Shown here piece after piece: positions 32,095 through 39,926 of a stretch of 64,000 nt of DNA. Numbering within the stretch: the stretch's first letter is position 1; every line of letters begins with the position of its first letter. A model generated the notes under the pieces. The model saw nothing but the letters and a program-made list of their open reading frames with translations, searched no databases and was not told where the DNA came from. Source of the DNA: Stigmatella ashevillena. Its GTDB lineage: Bacteria; Myxococcota; Myxococcia; Myxococcales; Myxococcaceae. The stretch covers positions 6,938,425-7,002,424 of the forward strand of contig NZ_JAQNDM010000002.1 of assembly GCF_028368975.1 (NCBI RefSeq), read 5' to 3'. Made by a program: the position numbers and the translations under genes.

Positions 32095-32730
32095 ATGGGC
32101 CTGCACTTCAACAAGAGCTGGAAGATTCTGGTCGGAACGTTTGGTTTGGCTTTGGTGGGCTGCGGAGGGGCTGTTGGGGAATCCGCGGAGGCCTTGGGAC
32201 AGGCCACGCAGGGCATCGATGGAGACATCACCCTGACGCTCAACGGAGGGGCAGAGCTGAACCTGGAGTGTGGTGTGAGCACCTGGTCAGATCCGGGCGC
32301 CACGGCCACCGATGGTGCCGGCGCGCCGCTGTCAGTCCAAACATATAATTCGGGCAGTGATGCATACGGTCCAGGACCGCAAGCGGGTTCCGAGGGGACG
32401 TACTACGTGTCGTATCTGGCCCAGGACGCTAACTGGAACCTCGCGGAGGCGGTCAGGACTGTCATCGTGAGCGATACCCAGGCCCCCACGCTGACGCTCG
32501 TGGGCGAGACGGACATCGTCCACACGTGCGGCAGCAACTGGGCGGAGCCGGGCTACAGCGCTTCGGATGCCTGCTACGGGAGCCTGACGTCGTCCGTGGC
32601 CGTCACCGGCGGCGTGAACGGCTGGACGGAAGGGACGTACACGGTGGCGTACGCGGTGCAGGACAGCGCCGGCCACCTCACCACGGCGTCGCGCACCGTG
32701 ACGGTCGTCGATTGCCCCGTCTATGAGTAG
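32095..32730 (+). CDS. DUF5011-type Ig-like lipoprotein
   Basis: 211 aa. Lipobox ALVGC followed by GGAVGESAEA, then two repeats of the Ig-like 'DUF5011/HYR' kind: ITLTLNGGAELNLECGVS(T)WSDPGATATDG and TLTLVGETDIVHTCGSNWAEPGYSASD. Each repeat has a Cys, a Trp and a DPG/EPG turn. Probably a surface spacer or adhesin part. AAGGAG nine bases before ATG supports the start. Confidence 0.8.
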   Translation: MGLHFNKSWKILVGTFGLALVGCGGAVGESAEALGQATQGIDGDITLTLNGGAELNLECGVSTWSDPGATATDGAGAPLSVQTYNSGSDAYGPGPQAGSEGTYYVSYLAQDANWNLAEAVRTVIVSDTQAPTLTLVGETDIVHTCGSNWAEPGYSASDACYGSLTSSVAVTGGVNGWTEGTYTVAYAVQDSAGHLTTASRTVTVVDCPVYE

Positions 32731-32863
32731 CCGCTTGCCCTTCAGCCGGGTCTCCTCCGGGGCCAGAGCGCTTCCGAGGGGGGCCGGGGGGGAGGGAGGG
32801 CCGGGATTGAATCTTCCGCGGGGGGCCTCGTCAGACAAGGCACTACGACGGAGGAACTCGAAC

Positions 32864-33238
32864 ATGGCTCTCAAATCCGGCATCGTTTTCTTGGCTCTCG
32901 GCACGTTGTTCCTCGGCTCCAGCGCTCTGGCCCAGGATAGGTATGGCCATGGAGGCCATGGAGGCCATGGAGGCCATGGTGGGTCTTCCCACCACCGTCC
33001 GCAGCCGCCGCGCCCCTCGAACCAGCAGGGCCGCTATGAACTTCAGACGGTGCAGGAGTGGTCGCCGGGGCGCTATGAGAAGGTGTGGGTGCCCGAGGAG
33101 TGCAGCTACCGTCCCCGCCGCGGTGGGAATCAGTGCAGGGGGGGCTACTACGAGCAGCGGTGGGTGCCCGGCCGCTACGAGACGGTGGAGAAGTGGGTGT
33201 GGGTGCCCGTCCGGTACCACCGCTACGGCCGGTCCTGA
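32864..33238 (+). CDS. Secreted Gly/His-repeat protein
   Basis: 124 aa. Signal peptide ending SSALAQ, then a GHGGHGGHGGHGG run followed by SSHH, then an aromatic, basic region rich in W, Y and R with two WxPGRYE repeats (QEWSPGRYEKVWVPEEC; QRWVPGRYETVEKWVW) and a pair of cysteines. The His repeat could bind Ni, Zn or Cu; the family (YXWXP-type surface proteins) has no assigned function that I know. ATG at 32864 follows GGAGGAACTCGAAC; a longer open frame upstream has no signal sequence. Confidence 0.75.
   Translation: MALKSGIVFLALGTLFLGSSALAQDRYGHGGHGGHGGHGGSSHHRPQPPRPSNQQGRYELQTVQEWSPGRYEKVWVPEECSYRPRRGGNQCRGGYYEQRWVPGRYETVEKWVWVPVRYHRYGRS
32945..32980 (+). repeat. Four tandem 9-bp GGCCATGGA units encoding Gly-His
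   Basis: Nearly perfect 9-bp repeats (four copies) encode the GHG run. Such short tandem repeats expand and contract in frame, so His-number variation between strains is likely. Confidence 0.85.
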
Positions 33239-33311
33239 GGTTTCCCGTTGTTCCCGTGCCAGCCCCCCCGAGGGTGCCTTTTGCGTGACGCCCTGCTAGG
33301 GAGGCCGCGAT

Positions 33312-34037
33312 ATGGCGACCGCGTTCGTGACAGGGGCTGGCATCCGGGTGGGCAGGGCGGTGGCACGGGCCCTGAGTCAGGCCGGCTATGAGCTGGCGCT
33401 CCACGCCCATCGGTCCCTCCAGGAATTGGAGGTTCTCGCCGAGGAGCTGCGCGGCCTGGGGGGCCGCGTCACCCTCTACCCGGCGGATCTCTCGAATCCA
33501 CAGGAGGTGGATGCGCTGGGTGCGCGTGTGCGCGCCGCCCACCCCGTGCTGGATGTCGTCGTCCACAACGCGGGCCTGTACGAGCGGGTACCCTTCGAGG
33601 CCATCACCCGGGAGCAGTACCGGACGATGCTGGGGGTGAACCTGGACGCGCCCTTCTTTCTCACCCAGGCGCTGCTGCCCGCCTTGCGCGCGGCGCCCTC
33701 GCCGCTGGTGGTGAACATCACCGACATTGGTGGAGAGCGCGCGGTGAGCCACTTCGCGCACTATTCGGTGAGCAAGGCGGCGCTCATCATGTTCACCCGG
33801 GCGCTGGCCACGGAGTTGGCCCCCCAGGTGCGGGTCAACGCGATCTCCCCCGGAACGGTGGCTTTCCCCGAGTCCTTCACCGCGGCGGAGCGGGAAGCCG
33901 TTCTTCAGCGCATTCCCATGCAGCGCGAGGGCGGCGTGGAGGACATCGCGCGAACCGTGGTCTTCCTCGCGCGCGAGGCGCCCTACATCACCGGCCAGGT
34001 GTTCGCGGTGGATGGCGGCAGGAGCGCGGTGTTGTGA
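33312..34037 (+). CDS. Short-chain dehydrogenase (pteridine-reductase/FolM-like)
   Basis: 241 aa SDR. The cofactor loop TGAGIRVGRAVA matches the TGxxxRxG form of FolM and pteridine reductases rather than the usual TGxxxGIG. NAG (VHNAGLY), catalytic YSVSK (Tyr and Lys) and a Ser/Thr-type residue in ITDIGG are present; the catalytic Ser position is occupied by Asp-Ile-Gly in a pattern typical of pteridine reductases. Possible dihydropteridine or dihydrofolate reductase-like role. Its stop overlaps the start of the next SDR gene. Confidence 0.8.
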   Translation: MATAFVTGAGIRVGRAVARALSQAGYELALHAHRSLQELEVLAEELRGLGGRVTLYPADLSNPQEVDALGARVRAAHPVLDVVVHNAGLYERVPFEAITREQYRTMLGVNLDAPFFLTQALLPALRAAPSPLVVNITDIGGERAVSHFAHYSVSKAALIMFTRALATELAPQVRVNAISPGTVAFPESFTAAEREAVLQRIPMQREGGVEDIARTVVFLAREAPYITGQVFAVDGGRSAVL

Positions 34038-34831
34038 GCGGCGGGTCTTCGGTGGGCAAGACGGGGACGCGCAAGGTGCTCGTCACGGGCGGAGGCTCGG
34101 GCATCGGTCTCGCCGTGGCGGAAGCCCTGGTGCGGGCGGGCGGACGGGTCGCCGTGACGGGCCGTCGGTCCGAGCCGCTGGAGGCAGTGGCCGCGTCCTT
34201 CCCGGGCCAGGCTTTTGCGCTGCCGTGCGATGTGGCCTCCGCGTCCGCGCGCGAGGGACTGTTGGCCCGGGCCAGGGACGTGCTGGGCGGTCTGGACGGG
34301 TTCGTCCATTGCGCGGGGTGGGTGAGGCACCAGCCGTTCGGCCACATCGACGAGGCCGCCCTTCGAGGCCAGCTCGAGGTCAACCTCGTGGCGCCCCTGC
34401 GGCTGGGAGAACAGGCGCTGGAGGTGCTGGAGCCGGGCGGCGCCATGGTGTTCCTCGCCTCGACGCTCGCGCACCGGCCCTTGCCCACGAGTGCGGTCTA
34501 CAGCGCGGCGAAGGCAGGGCTGCTCCAGGTGGTGAAGGCCCTGGCCCTCACGGGGGCTGCCCGGGGAGTTCGTGCCAATACGGTCTCTCCCGGAGTCGTG
34601 GACACGGCGATGACACGGGAGCTGCGCTTGGCTCCCGGCGAACTCCCACCTCCGGCGGTGGAGCACGCGGCCCGTTTACAGGCTCAGCTGGAGTTCCTGG
34701 GTTCGCTTCATCCACTGGGCCGCTTAGGCCAGCCGGGTGAACTGGCGGAAGCCGTGGTGCACCTGCTGGGAGCGTCCTGGACGACGGGGGCCGAACTGGT
34801 GGTGGATGGGGGAATCCTTCTCCGGGAATGA
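34034..34831 (+). CDS. Short-chain dehydrogenase/reductase
   Basis: 265 aa classical SDR. TGGGSGIG cofactor motif near residue 17, NAG replaced by CAGW, catalytic Ser in FLASTLAH and Tyr-x-x-x-Lys in AVYSAAKAG. A VSPGVVDT segment follows, as usual. GTG start overlaps the upstream TGA (GTGA), so the two SDRs are translationally coupled and may catalyse successive steps on a related substrate. Substrate not deducible. Confidence 0.85.
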   Translation: MSGGSSVGKTGTRKVLVTGGGSGIGLAVAEALVRAGGRVAVTGRRSEPLEAVAASFPGQAFALPCDVASASAREGLLARARDVLGGLDGFVHCAGWVRHQPFGHIDEAALRGQLEVNLVAPLRLGEQALEVLEPGGAMVFLASTLAHRPLPTSAVYSAAKAGLLQVVKALALTGAARGVRANTVSPGVVDTAMTRELRLAPGELPPPAVEHAARLQAQLEFLGSLHPLGRLGQPGELAEAVVHLLGASWTTGAELVVDGGILLRE

Positions 34832-34870
34832 AGTGATAAGAGGAGGGCTCGCCTGGAAAAAGAGGCTGGG

Positions 34871-35620
34871 ATGAAACTGGATACGCGTTTTCGGCTCTTC
34901 GTGGTGCTGGCGGGGGTGTTCATCACCTCGCTGATCGTCGGCGACATCATCGGCGTGAAGCTCTTCGAGGTGAAGCTGGGGCCGATCCTGGCGGTGATGT
35001 CGGCCGGCATGCTGCCGTTTCCAGTGACGTTCCTGCTCACCGACATCCTCAACGAGTTCTACGGCAAGAAGGCGGCCCGCTTCGTCACCTGGGTGGGCTT
35101 CGGCATGGCCGTGTTTGCCTTCGCCGTCATCAACATTGCCCAGGGCGTCGAGTGGGCGCCCCTCACCCGTGCTCCGGACTACACGGGCACCTCCGAGGGC
35201 TCGTTCAACAACGTCTTCGGCGGCTCGCAGCGCATCCTTGTCGCGTCGATGATCGCCTATCTGATCGGCCAGTTCAGCGACATCGCCATCTTCAACCTGC
35301 TCAAGCGCAAGTCGAAGAACCGGTTCCTCTGGCTGCGGGCCACGGGCTCCACCCTGGTGTCGCAGCTCATCGACACGGTGGTGGTGCAGATCATCGCCTG
35401 GGTGGGGGTGCTGTCCACCGAGGTCATCATCCGCATCGTGTTCACCTCCTATGTGGTGAAGCTGCTGGTGGCCGTGGGCCTGACGCCCCTCATCTACGCG
35501 GGACACGCCCTGGTGGAGCGCTGGCTGGGCATGCACCCAGTCCGGCTCGGGCCTGACGGGGAGCCGATCCCTGAGTCCGACGGCGTCATGCGGGACGAGG
35601 CGCCGGGCCGCGCCGCCTGA
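34871..35620 (+). CDS. yhhQ: Queuosine precursor transporter (YhhQ/VUT family)
   Basis: 249 aa membrane protein with about six helices. Family marks: VGDIIGVKLFEV, PFPVTFLLTDILNEFYGKK and the RNFVSTLVSQLIDT-like segment GSTLVSQLIDTVVVQ in the latter half. YhhQ imports preQ0/preQ1 for queuosine tRNA modification. The C-terminal 40 residues are hydrophilic. It is convergent with queD, only 3 bp apart at the stops, which supports a queuosine-related role. Start ATG after AGAGGCTGGG. Confidence 0.85.
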   Translation: MKLDTRFRLFVVLAGVFITSLIVGDIIGVKLFEVKLGPILAVMSAGMLPFPVTFLLTDILNEFYGKKAARFVTWVGFGMAVFAFAVINIAQGVEWAPLTRAPDYTGTSEGSFNNVFGGSQRILVASMIAYLIGQFSDIAIFNLLKRKSKNRFLWLRATGSTLVSQLIDTVVVQIIAWVGVLSTEVIIRIVFTSYVVKLLVAVGLTPLIYAGHALVERWLGMHPVRLGPDGEPIPESDGVMRDEAPGRAA

Positions 35621-35623
35621 CCG

Positions 35624-35986
35624 CTACGCGTCCTCGCCCTGGTAGATGCAGCCGCTGGTGCATGTCTCTCGCACCACGATGCGGCTCAGCTGGGGCAGGC
35701 CTGGACGCAGCCGCTGCCAGATCCACCGGGCCAGGTTCTCGCTGGTGGGGTTCTTCAGCCCGTCGATCTCATTGAGATAGTTGTGATCGAGCTGCGCGTG
35801 CAGGGGGGCAAAGGCCTCCTTGAGTTCGGCGAAGTCCATGATCCAGCCGGACGGCTCACTCACGGGGCCTCGGACGTGGACCTCCACGCGGAAGCTGTGC
35901 CCGTGCAGCCGGAAGCATTTGTGGCCGGGGGGAACGTTCGGAAGCCGGTGGGCTGCCTCGAAGGTGAACTCCTTGAAAATCTCCAA
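35624..35986 (-). CDS. queD: 6-carboxy-tetrahydropterin synthase QueD
   Basis: 120 aa, same length as E. coli QueD and closely similar in motif order. Zinc ligands His13 (AAHRLP), His28 and His30 (LHGHSF); catalytic Cys24 in [10 protein letters not shown]; the C-terminal [12 protein letters not shown] signature distinguishes QueD from pyruvoyl-tetrahydropterin synthase. It makes 6-carboxytetrahydropterin, the second step to preQ0. The TTG start at 35986 was chosen because AGGAG lies five bases upstream; a GTG six bases earlier overlaps that site. The longer open frame upstream is spurious. Confidence 0.95.
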   Translation of the reverse strand: MEIFKEFTFEAAHRLPNVPPGHKCFRLHGHSFRVEVHVRGPVSEPSGWIMDFAELKEAFAPLHAQLDHNYLNEIDGLKNPTSENLARWIWQRLRPGLPQLSRIVVRETCTSGCIYQGEDA

Positions 35987-36244
35987 GAACACTCCTGGTG
36001 AACCGAGCGCGATGCGCGTTCTCCCTCTCTTACACCAACCCACGCAAGACGCATCCCGCCTGGGCGCTTGGTGTCCTCTCCGCCAGGCCTCCTGCAACCT
36101 CCTCGAATTGCAGTGAGCCGCCGCCTTCCCCAGCAGCCTGGCGGGCGGAACGGGCAAGAAACGGAGGAATGAAGGCTCCCTGGGCCTTGTCCGCGCCCCA
36201 CCCCGCGGCGTCCCCATCGCCGCGGACCCACACAAGGAGTCTGG

Positions 36245-37906
36245 ATGCATTTCAGATCGGCCCTCGTGGCCTTCGGCAGTGCTGTCATCTGTGCGTGGCT
36301 CGCCTCCTGCGGCAAGGCGGAGATGACGCAGCAAGAGCATGGCTTCCGACCCGATGGCACAGGGACTGTCCAGGTCCCTGCTCCAGGAGGAGGGGCAACG
36401 ACCCCGTTGCCCGCGGACCCAGCCCCCCTTCCGCCGCCGACCCCTCCGGCCGATCCTCCTTCCCCTGGACCTGTCCCAGAAGTACCGGTCCCGCCGGAGG
36501 CCGAGGAGCCGCCGCCTCCTCCTTCTCCTCCTGAGTTCTCCCGCATTCTCTGGGTCTCTCCTCAAGGGGCCGATTCCGCGGAGGGCTCGCAGACGCGCCC
36601 CTTTCGCACCGTGGCCAAGGCGCTCTCCCAGGTGCGGCCCGGCGAGGCGGTTTTTCTTGAGACGGGGACGTACTCAGAACGGTTGAAGCTGGAAGAGCGG
36701 GGCGGGAGCGCGGACCAGTTCCTCACCGTGAAGGCCGCGCCCGGGGCCACGCCGCTCTTCAAGGGCGGGGCTGGAAGCGGCACACCGATGATCGACGTGC
36801 GCGGTGCGTACTGGCGCATCGAGGGGCTCACCGTGGACATGGCGGGCGACAAGGCGTTCGCGGTGTTCTGGCGCGGCAAGGGGGCCCACCACGGCATCCT
36901 TCGCGACAGCACCTTGAAGAACGGGACGGAAGGCGCGGGCATCAGCATCGCCGAGTCCGCCAGCGACGTCCTCGTCGAGGGCAACGAGATTCACCACTTC
37001 CAGAAGAGCGGAGAGGACAGCCACGGCGTCGTGGTGCAGACCACCGCGCGCAACGTGGTGGTTCGCGGAAACAACATTCATCACAACTCCGGCGATGGGG
37101 TGCAGTGTCTCGGCCCCGAGGGCGGTGCGACCCTGGCCGGCACCCCCTTTGACAACCTGCTCGTGGAGGACAACGAGCTGCACGAGAACCGAGAAAATGG
37201 CGTGGACATCAAGACGTGCACCCACATCACCCTGAGCCACAACACCATCTGGGGCCATCGCCGCACTTCCACCTCGGCGGGAGAAGGGGTGGTGGTGCAC
37301 ATGTCCGCGAGCGACGTCTCCGTGGAGGACAATGTGCTGCGCGCCAATGGGCAGGGCATCGTCGTGGGGGGTGTCCGCGTGGGCGCGCCCCCCACCCGCA
37401 TCACCGTGCGCCGCAACCTGGTCCTCGATGGGGACGGCACCGATGACAACGACGGGTTCGGCATTCGGGTGGATACGGCCACGGACGTGAAGGTGCAGCA
37501 CAACACCGTGTGGAACATGCCGGGCCCCTGCCTGGTGTTTGGCCACGGGACGTCAGGCCCCTTGAAGACGTTGGATCTGCGCAACAACGTCCTCGCCGGC
37601 TGTGCCATCACCTTGCGCGCGGGAGACGATCGCAGTGGGGTGGTGATGGACAGCAACCTCTACTTCCGCTCCGGGGGCAAAGCCGTCTTCCGCCGCGAGT
37701 CCGAAGACCTGGACCTGGCGGAGTGGCAGGACGTCTCGGGGCTGGATGCCCACTCGGTCGAGCAGGCGCCGGTCTTCACGGACGTGGATTCCGAGGACTT
37801 CACGCCGGGCCCGGCCTCTCCCGCCCGGGACACGGGGGTGGCCCTGGGGCTGCCTTTCTGTGGACAGGCGCCGGACCGGGGGGCGCGCGAGGCGGACTGC
37901 CCCTGA
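36245..37906 (+). CDS. Right-handed beta-helix lipoprotein (pectate-lyase-like)
   Basis: 553 aa. Lipobox WLASC, a long Pro-rich linker (about residues 40-95), then a beta-helix of the PbH1 type from about 100 ([30 protein letters not shown], the typical entry of this family). Repeating turns such as [45 protein letters not shown] and [15 protein letters not shown] follow. Related families are polysaccharide lyases and mannuronan epimerases; catalytic residues are not assignable. AAGGAG at the right distance supports the ATG. The 250 bp before it is intergenic with nothing recognisable. Confidence 0.85.
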   Translation: MHFRSALVAFGSAVICAWLASCGKAEMTQQEHGFRPDGTGTVQVPAPGGGATTPLPADPAPLPPPTPPADPPSPGPVPEVPVPPEAEEPPPPPSPPEFSRILWVSPQGADSAEGSQTRPFRTVAKALSQVRPGEAVFLETGTYSERLKLEERGGSADQFLTVKAAPGATPLFKGGAGSGTPMIDVRGAYWRIEGLTVDMAGDKAFAVFWRGKGAHHGILRDSTLKNGTEGAGISIAESASDVLVEGNEIHHFQKSGEDSHGVVVQTTARNVVVRGNNIHHNSGDGVQCLGPEGGATLAGTPFDNLLVEDNELHENRENGVDIKTCTHITLSHNTIWGHRRTSTSAGEGVVVHMSASDVSVEDNVLRANGQGIVVGGVRVGAPPTRITVRRNLVLDGDGTDDNDGFGIRVDTATDVKVQHNTVWNMPGPCLVFGHGTSGPLKTLDLRNNVLAGCAITLRAGDDRSGVVMDSNLYFRSGGKAVFRRESEDLDLAEWQDVSGLDAHSVEQAPVFTDVDSEDFTPGPASPARDTGVALGLPFCGQAPDRGAREADCP

Positions 37907-37961
37907 GGGCCGTGGGGGGTATAGACTGCTGGAGCCGTCCCCTCCCGGAGTCCACTGCCTC

Positions 37962-39926
37962 GTGTCGTCTCCTGAGATTTCTCTCGGCGTTGCCCTCGTT
38001 CCTTCGGACTCACCCGCCCGGGAGCCGCTCCTGCGCGCCACCGAGCGGGCGGGGCTGCGCGTGGTGGAGGGCCCCGCCGAGGCCGTCATCATCCTGGTGG
38101 ACCTCACCGCCGCCGGCAGTGGCCCTGCGCTTGCCTTGCTGCTGTCGGGCAACGGGGCCTCCCACGCCCTGTTGCTGGCACTGGTGGATCCGGGCGAGGA
38201 TGCCTTCGCCTCGCTGGAGCCGCTGCGGCCCGCCGATGTGATTACCAGCGCCGTGCCGCATGAGTTGGCCTACCGGCTCCAGCGTTTGGCCGAGCGCTAC
38301 CGCGAGCGGGAGGAGCAGGCCCAGCTCCAGAAGGACCTCTCGCTGCTGCTGGAGTTCACCGCGGACTATGCCGAGAGCCTCGACGTCGGGGTGCTCCTGC
38401 ACGACGTGACGCGCCGGTTGGCCCTCCGGCTCGACATCTCCCGGGCCTCGTTGGTGATGCTGGACCGGGACGAGGGCATCATCGTCGCCTCCAGCGATGA
38501 TCCGGCCCTCAAGAACCGGCGCATCGAGCTGGCGCGCTACCCGGAGATCCGCGAGGTGGTGCGCACGGGTCGGCCCGTGATGGTGGAGAACGCTCCCAAC
38601 CACCCGCTGCTGGAGGGCGTGCAGCGCGCCGTGGCCGCCCAGGGCATCCACGCGATTGCCGCGCTGCCGCTGCCCATCCGGGGGGAAGTCCGCGGCGTGC
38701 TGCTGGTGCGGGCCGCCGGGCAGCGCCGCACCTTCTCCGCGCGGGAGATCGACTTCCTGACGACCGTGGCGCACGCCACCGCCATCGCGCTGCGCAACGC
38801 CACCGTGCTCCAGAACATGCGCGGGCAGACGGAGCGCGAGAAGTCGGCCCGCATCGCCGCCGAGGAGCAGGCGGCCGCGCTGCGCACCTACCACCTGTTC
38901 TTCGCCAACGTGAGCGAGGGGGTGGCCATCCTGGATGACAAGGCGTGTGTGCTCAGCCTCAACCCGGCAGGCGCCATGCTGCTGGACACCTCGCCCAACG
39001 AGGCGCGTGGGCGCCACCTGCACCAGCTCACCCATCCAGTGGATGACGGGGTGTTGATGGAGATGGTCTCCTGCGCGGGGCGCGGAGAGACGCGCGCGGG
39101 CGTGGATGTCGGGGTCTGCACCCAGGCCGGACGGCAGCTGACGCTCTCTCTGTCCGCCGCCCCCCTGCGCGACAGTGGGGCCGCCACCATCCTCTCGTTC
39201 CGGGACGTGACGCACGCACGCCGGCTGGCCGACGAACTGCGCCACACCAAGGACTTCCTCGAGCGGCTCATCGACTCGTCCGTGGATGCCATCATCGCCT
39301 CGGACATGCAGGGCCACATCATCCTCTTCAACAAGGGGGCCGAGGCCATCCTGGACTACACCGCCCAGGAGGTGCTGGGGACGATGACCATCCGCCAGCT
39401 CTACCCCGCGGGGGTCGCCGAGCGCATCATGGCCCAGCTGCGCAGCCCGGACTTCGGAGGCCGTGGCCGGCTGTCCATGTGCCGGCAGGACGTGGTCAAC
39501 CGCGCCCGGGAGCTCGTCCCAGTGAACATGACGGCCTCCATCCTCTATGAGGGGGGCCGCGAGGTGGCCAGCGTGGGCATCTTCACGGACCTGCGGGACC
39601 GCATGCAGCTGGAGCGCAAGCTGTCGGACGTGGAGACGCGGCTGGAGGAGAGTGAGAAGAGCGCCGTCATCGTCGCGCTGGCGGGCACCGCCGCGCACGA
39701 GCTCAACCAACCGCTCACCTCGGTGATGGGCTACGCGGAGCTGCTCAAGCGCAAGCTCAAGCCCGAAGACTTCGCCTACAAGCCCGTGGACATCATTTAC
39801 CGCGAGGCCGAACGCATGGCGGAGATCGTCCGGAAGATCGGGAAGATCACCCGCTACGAGACCAAGACCTATATGGGCACGCAGCGCATCCTCGACCTCG
39901 ACAAGGCCTCCTCTCATGAAGAGTGA
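37962..39926 (+). CDS. GAF-PAS-PAS-HisKA sensor protein lacking an ATPase domain
   Basis: 654 aa. N-terminal about 110 residues resemble a degenerate receiver/pseudo-receiver, then a GAF domain about 115-285 (LSLLLEFTADYAESLDVGVLL; FLTTVAHATAIALRNA), a PAS about 310-425 (FANVSEGVAILDDKAC), a second PAS about 435-555 (LERLIDSSVDAIIASDMQGH), and a HisKA dimerisation domain with phosphoacceptor His579 in AGTAAHELNQPLTSVMGYAE. The protein ends about 60 residues later, so the HATPase_c catalytic domain is absent. GTG start after CCTCCCGGAG. Its end overlaps the next kinase by 11 bp, suggesting the two act together. Confidence 0.82.
   Translation: MSSPEISLGVALVPSDSPAREPLLRATERAGLRVVEGPAEAVIILVDLTAAGSGPALALLLSGNGASHALLLALVDPGEDAFASLEPLRPADVITSAVPHELAYRLQRLAERYREREEQAQLQKDLSLLLEFTADYAESLDVGVLLHDVTRRLALRLDISRASLVMLDRDEGIIVASSDDPALKNRRIELARYPEIREVVRTGRPVMVENAPNHPLLEGVQRAVAAQGIHAIAALPLPIRGEVRGVLLVRAAGQRRTFSAREIDFLTTVAHATAIALRNATVLQNMRGQTEREKSARIAAEEQAAALRTYHLFFANVSEGVAILDDKACVLSLNPAGAMLLDTSPNEARGRHLHQLTHPVDDGVLMEMVSCAGRGETRAGVDVGVCTQAGRQLTLSLSAAPLRDSGAATILSFRDVTHARRLADELRHTKDFLERLIDSSVDAIIASDMQGHIILFNKGAEAILDYTAQEVLGTMTIRQLYPAGVAERIMAQLRSPDFGGRGRLSMCRQDVVNRARELVPVNMTASILYEGGREVASVGIFTDLRDRMQLERKLSDVETRLEESEKSAVIVALAGTAAHELNQPLTSVMGYAELLKRKLKPEDFAYKPVDIIYREAERMAEIVRKIGKITRYETKTYMGTQRILDLDKASSHEE

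Noticed and set aside
38010..39917. Minus-strand open frame opposite the GAF-PAS-HisKA gene
   Set aside because: His/Gln/Gly-rich composition is an antisense artefact; the plus-strand gene has recognised domains.
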